This document shows positions 1 through 5,003 of a stretch of DNA of 5,598 nucleotides, piece after piece. The position numbers and the translations under genes are program-made. Within the stretch, counting starts at the first letter, position 1. The number at the start of each line of letters is the position of its first letter. The stretch covers positions 1-5,598 of the forward strand of contig DGUE01000071.1 in NCBI GenBank assembly GCA_002393895.1, written 5' to 3'. This DNA comes from Bacteroidales bacterium UBA4318. Lineage in GTDB: Bacteria; Bacteroidota; Bacteroidia; Bacteroidales; UBA932. The notes below the pieces were generated by a model. The model had not been told where the DNA came from and ran no database searches. It was given only the letters and a program-made list of their open reading frames with translations.

Positions 1-1
1 G

Positions 2-1012
2 CAATTCCTGCTGGGGATGATTCTGAACGGCACCCGGGGAGAGACAGCCGATGAGATTTGCACGGTCCTGGGTTATGGAACAGGTAAAGAAGATGCCGTG
101 AACAAGTATTGCCTTTCCTTGCTGCAGCAGCTTCCGGGACTGGACAAGAAGACGACCCTCGGCATAGCCAATGCCATCGTCGTCAACGGGCAGTATTCAT
201 TGCTGGACGCTTATCAGGAAACTGTCGGCAAGTACTATGACGCATACGTTTCCAAAACGGACTTTTCCGACAGTGAAGCAGCCGTGAAAGAAATCAACCG
301 ATGGTGCTCGGACCATACCGGCGGAATGATACCGAAGGTACTGGAAAGAGTAAGCACCGATATGCTATGCTATCTGTTCAACGCCTTGTATTTCAAGAGT
401 GAATGGAGATTTATGTTCGATAAATCTGCCACTTCGGAAGAGACATTTACCGGCATAGACGGGCGGCCCCGGAAAGTTCAGATGATGAAGCAGGCTGAGA
501 ATTATCAGTATGCCGAGAATGACATATTCCAGGTTGTCAACTTGCCGTATGGAAACGGAGCCTTCTCTATGATGGTGTTCCTGCCCAAGTCCGGGTACGG
601 GATTCCGGATGTCATCGAAGGATTGAAAAAAGCCGATTGGAATAGTTTCCGCTTGGGAATGAGGATGAGCGAAGTCGATCTATGGCTTCCTCGTTTCGAG
701 ACCAAGTTCGGCATAAAACTGAACGATATCCTTTCGGCGATGGGAATGTCCAGAGCCTTTGAAGCCGGCAGGGCCGATTTCAGCGCAATGTCTCCCAATG
801 CCCTGTGCCTGAGCTTTGTTCGGCAGGATGCCGCCATCAAAGTGGACGAAGAAGGTTCGGAAGCCGCCGCAGTCTCCTCCGCCGGCGTGTTTGTAACATC
901 CCCCGTCACGAATCCGCACGCAGTATTCCACGCAGACCATCCGTTCCTGTATCTGATTACGGAAAACAGTACAGGCGCCGTGCTATTCGCCGGGCGCTAC
1001 GGCACGGAATAA
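2..1012 (+). CDS. Serpin (serine/cysteine protease inhibitor), 5'-truncated by window edge
   Basis: Serpins trap target proteases covalently: the protease cleaves an exposed reactive loop, which then inserts into a beta-sheet and distorts the enzyme. The frame is open from base 2 and reads QFLLG before the Met at 17, which matches an internal serpin helix, so the true start and any signal peptide lie outside the window. Numbering from that Met, visible serpin landmarks are NALYFKSEW (122-130), VVNLPYGNGAFSMMVFLP (173-190), LWLPRFETKFGIKL (222-235) and the C-terminal signature FHADHPFLYLI (304-314). The hinge EEGSEAAAV (278-286) has the small residues needed for loop insertion, so it looks inhibitory. 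Counting from P17 = E278 puts P1 at Thr294 and P1' at Ser295. About 336 residues are visible; bacterial serpins are usually 370-420. The stop is TAA at 1010-1012. Family assignment is very secure; target protease and location (periplasm, surface or lipoprotein) are not determinable. Confidence 0.96.
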   Translation, partial: QFLLGMILNGTRGETADEICTVLGYGTGKEDAVNKYCLSLLQQLPGLDKKTTLGIANAIVVNGQYSLLDAYQETVGKYYDAYVSKTDFSDSEAAVKEINRWCSDHTGGMIPKVLERVSTDMLCYLFNALYFKSEWRFMFDKSATSEETFTGIDGRPRKVQMMKQAENYQYAENDIFQVVNLPYGNGAFSMMVFLPKSGYGIPDVIEGLKKADWNSFRLGMRMSEVDLWLPRFETKFGIKLNDILSAMGMSRAFEAGRADFSAMSPNALCLSFVRQDAAIKVDEEGSEAAAVSSAGVFVTSPVTNPHAVFHADHPFLYLITENSTGAVLFAGRYGTE

Positions 1013-1045
1013 GTACCGGACCTGGGAGCCTTGCCGGAGCCGGGG
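1013..1045. other. Convergent intergenic gap between serpin and HAD gene
   Basis: Only 33 bases separate the two stop codons. The GC-rich sequence can form a weak hairpin spanning 1029-1051, with CCTTGCC pairing to GGC-T-AAGG (one bulged T, 8-base loop). It overlaps the HAD stop codon and has no T-run on either side. It might slow transcription from both directions, but it is not a convincing intrinsic terminator. Confidence 0.25.
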
Positions 1046-1693
1046 CTAAGGAATCAGGCGGAGGAGCTCGGAGAAGTCGTCGATGACGGAGTCGGCACCG
1101 GCCCCGAGCAGGGCGGCACGGTTGGAATTGCCGTAAGAAACACCGCAGGTACGGGCGCCTGCGGAGCGGCCCATCAGGATGTCCACGGGCATATCGCCGA
1201 TGACAAGCGCTTCCCCGGCTTCGAAGGACAACTCCCGCAGAGTCTTCAGGACAGGCTCCGGATGCGGCTTTGCCAGCTCGACGTCGTCGGCCCCGAGCAC
1301 ATATGAAATAAACGGAGCTATCCCCATCTCCTGCAAGAACTCCATCAGGGACTTCCGGCCACGGGAGGAAGCGATTGTGAATATGCATCCCCTGCCGGAC
1401 AATACTTCCAGCGTCTCCTTGACATTCGGGAACAACTTCGGGACGATACGCCCTTTCAGGGAATCGAACACCTCGCGATAAGTGCTCACCCAGGCGGGAA
1501 TCTCCTCCAAAGGCAGGTCCGGATACATAGTCAGTATGCCCTCCTGCAAAGGAAGTCCGACCGTCGCCACTATCCCCGCCTCGTCAGTAATAGGATAACC
1601 CATCCTGCGCTGCACCTCCTGGTTGGTGCGAACGATTATTTCGCGGGTGTCGGCCAGAGTGCCGTCAAAATCAAGAATCGCCAGCTTAATCAT
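1046..1693 (-). CDS. HAD-superfamily hydrolase, phosphoglycolate phosphatase-like (subfamily IA)
   Basis: This 215-residue protein is probably a cytoplasmic phosphatase acting on a small phosphorylated metabolite. All four HAD motifs are visible: motif I DFDGTLAD (nucleophile Asp8, acid Asp10), motif II around IASSR (Ser109), motif III Lys142 in AKPHPEP, and motif IV GDMPVD (Asp167, Asp171). Residues about 15-80 form the helical cap between motifs I and II, as in Gph and beta-phosphoglucomutase relatives. I chose the ATG at 1691-1693 because MIKLAILDFDGTL is the standard N-terminus; the frame stays open further upstream only because it runs antisense-free through the hairpin and tRNA-Ser. The leader is purine-rich (AGAAGAAG) with no clear Shine-Dalgarno, as is common in Bacteroidetes. 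It has its own promoter-like box and is convergent with the serpin. Substrate is unknown: phosphoglycolate, a sugar phosphate, a nucleotide or pyrophosphate are all possible. Confidence 0.92.
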   Translation of the reverse strand: MIKLAILDFDGTLADTREIIVRTNQEVQRRMGYPITDEAGIVATVGLPLQEGILTMYPDLPLEEIPAWVSTYREVFDSLKGRIVPKLFPNVKETLEVLSGRGCIFTIASSRGRKSLMEFLQEMGIAPFISYVLGADDVELAKPHPEPVLKTLRELSFEAGEALVIGDMPVDILMGRSAGARTCGVSYGNSNRAALLGAGADSVIDDFSELLRLIP

Positions 1694-1702
1694 TTTTCTT
1701 CT

Positions 1703-1747
1703 TCTAAAAACCGAATCTGCCACAAATCTAAAAAAGTCCCGAATCTG
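1703..1747. repeat. Imperfect tandem direct repeat in the HAD leader
   Basis: On the plus strand TCTAAAAA followed by CCGAATCTG occurs at 1703-1719, and again at 1727-1747 with AGTC inserted between the two blocks. The -7 box TAGATTTG overlaps the second copy (the one further from the gene); the copy nearer the gene ends in TAGAAGAA and lacks the box. It may be a local duplication or a pair of regulator half-sites. Confidence 0.6.
1723..1730 (-). promoter_or_regulatory. Bacteroidetes-type -7 promoter box for the HAD gene
   Basis: The minus strand reads TAGATTTG, an exact match to the TAnnTTTG box of the Bacteroidetes primary sigma factor. It lies 29 bases before the HAD start codon and downstream of the hairpin. 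A clear -33 TTTG is missing; the nearest candidate is CTTG at 1754-1757, with a 23-base spacer to the box that is slightly long. An 8-base degenerate motif can occur by chance, but its position is right. Confidence 0.55.
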
Positions 1748-1762
1748 TCTCGGCAAGAACCG

Positions 1763-1798
1763 CGTAAGGGCTTGAATACTGATATTCAAGCCCTTACG
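1763..1798 (-). terminator. Perfect 16-bp hairpin after tRNA-Ser, probable terminator or processing signal
   Basis: The arms CGTAAGGGCTTGAATA (1763-1778) and TATTCAAGCCCTTACG (1783-1798) are exact reverse complements around a 4-base loop (CTGA on plus, TCAG on minus). It begins 8 bases past the tRNA 3' end and precedes the HAD promoter box, so it is well placed to end the operon-tRNA transcript. There is no immediate T-run: the minus strand continues CGGTTCTT, and the first long T-run (TTTTTT) lies about 30 bases on. It could therefore be an atypical terminator, an RNase processing or stability stem, or a copy of a dispersed repeat. Confidence 0.5.
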
Positions 1799-1806
1799 AA
1801 ACGGTG

Positions 1807-1894
1807 CGGAAAGACAGGGATTCGAACCCTGGAGCCGCTTTGGGCGGCCACGCGCTTTCCAGACGCGCCTCTTCAGCCACTCGAGCATCTTTCC
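1807..1894 (-). tRNA. tRNA-Ser (anticodon GGA)
   Basis: The 88-base gene folds fully by hand. The acceptor stem is GGAAAGA/TCTTTCC with discriminator G73. The D-stem is CTC/GAG. The anticodon stem is CGCGT/GCGCG, with loop CTGGAAA giving anticodon GGA, which reads UCC and UCU. The long class II variable arm (GCCGC-CCAAA-GCGGC) is typical of serine tRNAs, and the T-arm is CAGGG-TTCGAAT-CCCTG. After the discriminator the gene continues CACC, so CCA is not encoded and must be added by an enzyme. Only 29 bases separate it from the hpf stop with no terminator between, so it may be made both by operon read-through and from its own upstream box. Confidence 0.97.
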
Positions 1895-1905
1895 TTTTGG
1901 GACTG

Positions 1906-1913
1906 CAAATATA
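1906..1913 (-). promoter_or_regulatory. Bacteroidetes-type -7 promoter box for tRNA-Ser
   Basis: The minus strand reads TATATTTG, an exact TAnnTTTG match, ending 11 bases before the first base of the tRNA; this would give a leader of only a few bases. No TTTG is found at the expected -33 distance, which would fall inside the end of hpf. Confidence 0.55.
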
Positions 1914-1923
1914 AGGATATTTT

Positions 1924-2220
1924 TTAAATATCGTACGTTTTCTCTTTCTTACGGGTGAGTTTCTCCTTCATTGCATCGGCGCAATCGGTGATCGCCTGCT
2001 CGAAAGTAGAGGAGTTCCTTTCGATGATGAGGTCTTCTCCCTTGACATGCATCTGGATCTTGGCCTGCTTGTTATCCGGCTCGGACAGGAGGGAAAGCGT
2101 TACTTCTGCAACGTCTGCGGCCCCTTTGAAGAATTTGTCCAGCTTGGAAACTTTTTTCTCGACGTACTCGATCAGCTTCTGGTCGGCATCGAACTTGAGA
2201 GTTTTAATCTTGATCTCCAT
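1924..2220 (-). CDS. hpf: Ribosome hibernation-promoting factor, short form (HPF/RaiA family)
   Basis: The 98-residue protein binds the small ribosomal subunit near the decoding region and silences ribosomes in stationary phase or starvation. The sequence has the family layout: an N-terminal strand MEIKIKTLKFDAD, a helix ending KVSKLDKFFKG (about 23-33), strands around AEVTLSLLSE and AKIQMHVKGEDLIIERNSS, and a final basic helix DAMKEKLTRKKEK (about 83-95). It lacks the C-terminal dimerisation domain of long HPF (about 180-190 residues), so it is the short form. The ATG overlaps the end of the recombinase gene by 17 bases and is preceded by a good Shine-Dalgarno. It is the last protein gene of the operon; a possible internal promoter lies within the recombinase gene. 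raiA is an equivalent name; whether the protein forms 100S dimers cannot be told from sequence. Confidence 0.95.
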   Translation of the reverse strand: MEIKIKTLKFDADQKLIEYVEKKVSKLDKFFKGAADVAEVTLSLLSEPDNKQAKIQMHVKGEDLIIERNSSTFEQAITDCADAMKEKLTRKKEKTYDI

Positions 2221-3178
2221 TATTAACTCCTTTTTTATTTGCCCTGGGATGGGCGTTGTTGTACACTTTCTTCAGCCTTTCTATGGTGTTGTGGGTGTAG
2301 ACCTGGGTGGCTGCCAGAGAGCTGTGGCCCAGCATCTCTTTAATGGAGTTCAGGTCTGTTCCTTCGTCCAGAAGCTCACTGGCGATGGTGTGCCTGAGCA
2401 CGTGCGGCGATTTCCTTCCGGTGAAGCCCTCCGAACTGCCGAGCTCCTCTTTTACTGCCCTGTCGACAAAAACAGGATAGAGCCTTGTGCCTTTCAGTGT
2501 CCTCAAAAGGGGAGTGCCGCTCCCTGTTCCAGCCCCCAACATATATTCGGCTGCATCCAAATATAACAAAATTTCAGCAAATAATGATTCTGTCAGCGGA
2601 ATTTCCCTCATCTTATCCCCTTTGCCATGCACATATAAGGTCCTTCGGCCACGGTTGAGGGAGCCAAGGTCCAGCGAGATAAGTTCACTTCGGCGGATGC
2701 CGGTGTTGAACAGTATGGAAATGATAAGCCTTCTCAGACGCCTGCTGTAAAGCTCTTCTGCAGTATTATCCGCTGCTGGAAGGGATAAAAGGAAATTCAG
2801 GGAGTCGGTGTCTGCATTGCATTCGGTAGTTGCAAAATACTCCTGCATGGCATCTGCCCTGTAAAAATTTGGAAGCCTCTTTTCTTCTTTAGGCCTGCTC
2901 ACAAGACGCACTGGGTTGGCCTTGAGCTCTCCCTTCTTCATCAGGTACTTGCAGTACCCGCTCAGCACGCTGAGATGAAGCCCGACCGTGCGTGCTCCCT
3001 CTTTCTTTTCTTCGAGCAGATGTATCTCGTAGTTGCGGATGTCGGTAGGGGTAAAGCGCGGTTCTACGTCCTTGAAATAGGCCTTGTAGCTGTTCAAGAT
3101 CTCTTTATACAAGTCTTTTGTGCGCTGGGAATACCTGCGCACGCCGGCTATGTAGTTTATGTACTCATCTATTTGCAC
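2204..3178 (-). CDS. xerC: Tyrosine recombinase, XerC/XerD type
   Basis: Xer recombinases resolve chromosome dimers at the dif site near division. The 324-residue protein has an N-terminal SAM-like core-binding domain (about 1-95) and a catalytic domain with the complete active site: Arg162 in TGIRRSEL, Lys186 in HGKGDK, His259 and Arg262 in PHVLRH, His285 in LGHSS and nucleophile Tyr294. It is longer than the usual roughly 300 residues because of an extra segment at about 118-147, just before TGIRRSEL. The start is GTG at 3176-3178; no ATG is available before residue 80, and QIDEYINYIAGVRRYSQRT matches a normal Xer N-terminus. It overlaps the upstream gene by 10 bases and hpf by 17. Sitting in a housekeeping operon with no phage or transposon genes, it is probably chromosomal Xer rather than a mobile-element integrase. 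XerC versus XerD is not certain. Confidence 0.92.
   Translation of the reverse strand: MQIDEYINYIAGVRRYSQRTKDLYKEILNSYKAYFKDVEPRFTPTDIRNYEIHLLEEKKEGARTVGLHLSVLSGYCKYLMKKGELKANPVRLVSRPKEEKRLPNFYRADAMQEYFATTECNADTDSLNFLLSLPAADNTAEELYSRRLRRLIISILFNTGIRRSELISLDLGSLNRGRRTLYVHGKGDKMREIPLTESLFAEILLYLDAAEYMLGAGTGSGTPLLRTLKGTRLYPVFVDRAVKEELGSSEGFTGRKSPHVLRHTIASELLDEGTDLNSIKEMLGHSSLAATQVYTHNTIERLKKVYNNAHPRANKKGVNNGDQD
2227..2232 (-). promoter_or_regulatory. Shine-Dalgarno site of hpf
   Basis: The minus strand reads AAAAAAGGAG then TTAATA then ATG, so AAGGAG sits 6 bases before the start. The other starts visible here (GTG of the recombinase, ATGs of the nucleotidyltransferase and HAD genes) lack such a site. 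It lies inside the last codons of the recombinase gene and supports the ATG at 2220. Confidence 0.7.
2558..2565 (-). promoter_or_regulatory. Possible internal promoter box upstream of hpf
   Basis: Inside the recombinase gene an AT-rich patch carries TATATTTG on the minus strand, the same 8 bases as the tRNA box. A TTTG lies upstream at 2578-2581 but with only a 12-base spacer, which is too short for a standard -33 element. It could allow separate expression of hpf, about 340 bases downstream, but may be chance. Confidence 0.2.
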
Positions 3179-4599
3179 GGGGTGAGTCCGAATTCGGGAG
3201 CCTTCTGGCGCATAAGTGCATCAGCTTCCTCGAAGGTATTGCCTATTTCTCCCTCCAGGATGGCCTCTTTTATGAGTTCTTTCAGCTGCCCTATGGTGTT
3301 GCAAGGTTCAATCCCGTATACTTCCATGATGTAGTCTCCGGAAATGGGGTTCTTGAAGTTGCGCAGCGCATCCTTTTCTTCCACCTCCACAAGTTTCTGC
3401 TTGACAAGCTCGAAGTTGGCGCGAATGCGGGCTACTTTTACCGGGTTCTTGGATGTGATATCGGCGTTGCACAGCGTCATCAGGTCGTCGATGTCGTCGC
3501 CTGCATCGAAAAGGAGCCTTCGAACCGCTGAATCCGTCACTTCGTCGTCGACAAGGGCTATCGGCCGCATGTGCAGCCAAACCATCTTCTTAACAAATTT
3601 CAGCTTGTCGTCGAGGGGCAGCTTCAGCGATGCGAAAATCTTAGGGACCATCTTGGAACCAACCACATCATGTCCGTGGAAGGTCCATCCCAGATGGGAA
3701 TCATATTTTTTGACTGCAGCCTTGCCTACATCGTGAAGCAGTGCGGCCCAGCGCAGCCAGAGATTGTCGGAAACGGCAGCGACATTGTCCAGCACAGCCA
3801 GAGTGTGGGTAAAAATGTCTTTATGCCCTCGCCCGTCTATCGTTTCCACACCTTTGAGGGCGGCTATCTGGGGGAGTATACCCTGCAGGAGTCCGGCCTC
3901 GTCCATGAGGTAGAATGCCATGGAAGGCGTGGCGCACATCAGCATCTTGTTCAACTCTTCCGCAATCCTTTCTTTTGATAAAATCTCCATTCTGGGAGCC
4001 ATCCTGCGCATGGATTCCATGGATTCCGGCACTATGCTGAATGTATGTTCCGGGGTGCTGAGTTTTGTGGCGAAACGCACGGCCCGCAGCATCCTCAGGG
4101 GATCGTCGGAGTAGGTGGTATCAGGATCCAGAGGGGTGCGGATGATGCCTGCGGCCAAGTCTTTAATGCCTCCGAAGGGGTCGACGAGTGCACCGTAGTC
4201 TTCTTCCTGAAGGGAGAAGGCCATGGCGTTGATGGTAAAGTCCCGGCGGAGCTGGTCGTCCTGCAGGGTGCCATTCTCAACTATGGGATTGCGGGATTCC
4301 CTGCGATAAGACTCCTTACGGGCTCCCACGAACTCGATTTCATCTCCCTCGTAATGAAGCATCGCAGTGCCGAAATTCTTGAAATAGGATACGTTTTTCC
4401 CGGTTGCCTGGCCGACAGCCTGCGCGAAATCTATGCCGCTGCCCTCCACGACTATGTCGATGTCGTTGCAGGGGCGCCCCAGGAAGCAATCCCGCACGTA
4501 TCCTCCGATCACGAATGCGCGGACGCCCCGTTCGCGGGCTACCCGGCTTACTATGCGGAATATCTCCTTTTGAACGTATTGTGCTGTTACTGTGGACAT
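3169..4599 (-). CDS. cca: CCA-adding tRNA nucleotidyltransferase / poly(A) polymerase family with HD domain
   Basis: The 476-residue enzyme is a class II nucleotidyltransferase that most likely adds or repairs the 3' CCA end of tRNAs. The catalytic head shows VIGGYVRD (30-37), the metal-binding pair Asp47 and Asp49 in NDIDIV, RRDFTINAMAF (118-128) and DPLRMLRAVRFA (166-177), the RNA and nucleotide-binding neck. An HD domain follows, with HTL at His265, HD at 289-290 and His308/His310, suggesting a metal-dependent phosphohydrolase activity as in the E. coli CCA enzyme. The start is ATG at 4597-4599, overlapping the upstream gene by 13 bases; the TAG stop overlaps the recombinase start by 10. 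No Shine-Dalgarno is obvious, so translation is probably coupled. CCA-adding and poly(A) polymerase activities are hard to separate by sequence; the adjacent tRNA lacking CCA favours the former. Confidence 0.88.
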   Translation of the reverse strand: MSTVTAQYVQKEIFRIVSRVARERGVRAFVIGGYVRDCFLGRPCNDIDIVVEGSGIDFAQAVGQATGKNVSYFKNFGTAMLHYEGDEIEFVGARKESYRRESRNPIVENGTLQDDQLRRDFTINAMAFSLQEEDYGALVDPFGGIKDLAAGIIRTPLDPDTTYSDDPLRMLRAVRFATKLSTPEHTFSIVPESMESMRRMAPRMEILSKERIAEELNKMLMCATPSMAFYLMDEAGLLQGILPQIAALKGVETIDGRGHKDIFTHTLAVLDNVAAVSDNLWLRWAALLHDVGKAAVKKYDSHLGWTFHGHDVVGSKMVPKIFASLKLPLDDKLKFVKKMVWLHMRPIALVDDEVTDSAVRRLLFDAGDDIDDLMTLCNADITSKNPVKVARIRANFELVKQKLVEVEEKDALRNFKNPISGDYIMEVYGIEPCNTIGQLKELIKEAILEGEIGNTFEEADALMRQKAPEFGLTPCK

Positions 4600-5003
4600 G
4601 ACTTGCTCATTTCAAGATAATTGGGAAAGTGTTTCATGGGCTCGAAGCCATCATCTGCCCTCCTGTACACATAAGTGCTGGTTCCGTTGGTCAGGAAGAT
4701 GTAGCGTACGTTCTGGACGGCCGTGTAACGAAGGGCCTGTTCGGCTACTGCCCCGTCTATGGCCACGTCCGGACGTTTGCATTCCACTACGGCAAGCGGC
4801 CTGCCCTGGCTGTCGTACACAACAATATCCGCTCTCCAGCTTTTTTGCCCGAACTTCATGGATACTTCGCTCATCATCAGCCAGGTAGGGACCTGACCGG
4901 CGCCTGAGAGCTGGCCAATGAACCACTGCCGCACCCTTTCTTCGGGAGTGGCGGCTACCCATTTGCGCCTCAGGGGGTCGTAGTATTTATCGGTTTCAGG
5001 CAT
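4587..5003 (-). CDS. Small HsdR N-terminal-like protein (PD-(D/E)XK nuclease fold), role unknown
   Basis: This 138-residue protein resembles the N-terminal nuclease domain of type I restriction HsdR subunits (HSDR_N_2-type family). The PD-(D/E)XK core is visible: Asp59 in WRADIVVYD, then Glu74 and Lys76 in LAVVECKRP, with Gln89 in AEQALRY as the family's extra motif and a leading EERVRQWF helix (21-28). The helicase part of HsdR is absent and no modification or specificity genes are nearby, so it is not a restriction system as seen here. I chose ATG at 5001-5003 over the TTG at 5027, since MPETDKYYDPLRRKW is a sensible N-terminus and gives a short 8-base overlap with the holA stop. As I recall, Bacteroidales genomes keep such a gene beside holA, which suggests a conserved housekeeping DNA role rather than defence; that role is not known to me. 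Confidence 0.85.
   Translation of the reverse strand: MPETDKYYDPLRRKWVAATPEERVRQWFIGQLSGAGQVPTWLMMSEVSMKFGQKSWRADIVVYDSQGRPLAVVECKRPDVAIDGAVAEQALRYTAVQNVRYIFLTNGTSTYVYRRADDGFEPMKHFPNYLEMSKSCPQ

Noticed and set aside
17..19. ATG at 17 as the serpin start
   Set aside because: The frame is open upstream to base 2 and QFLLGMILNGTRGET aligns with an internal serpin helix, so the gene simply begins before the window.
1694..1888. N-terminal extension of the HAD gene reading MLEWLKRRVWKARGRPKRL...
   Set aside because: This stretch is a translation of tRNA-Ser and the hairpin. The HAD fold starts at ATG 1691-1693 with MIKLAILDFDGTL.
1917..1931. ATATTT/AAATAT inverted repeat at the end of hpf as a terminator
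   Set aside because: The stem is six A-T pairs only and overlaps the stop codon; it is too weak to end transcription and is probably just AT-rich sequence.
1955..2566. Long plus-strand open frame antisense to hpf and xer
   Set aside because: It is a frame shadow: the product is not protein-like for any family I recognise, while both minus-strand genes have full conserved motifs.
1807..3178. Integrative element at tRNA-Ser using the adjacent tyrosine recombinase
   Set aside because: The recombinase belongs to a tight housekeeping operon, no second copy of the tRNA 3' end is visible, and there are no phage, conjugation or cargo genes.
4045..4620. Plus-strand open frame antisense to the 5' half of cca
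   Set aside because: It mirrors a highly conserved nucleotidyltransferase domain and shows no recognisable motif or start context of its own.
4587..5003. Type I restriction-modification or other defence system
   Set aside because: Only the small nuclease-like domain is present; there is no helicase, HsdM or HsdS, and the neighbours are housekeeping genes.
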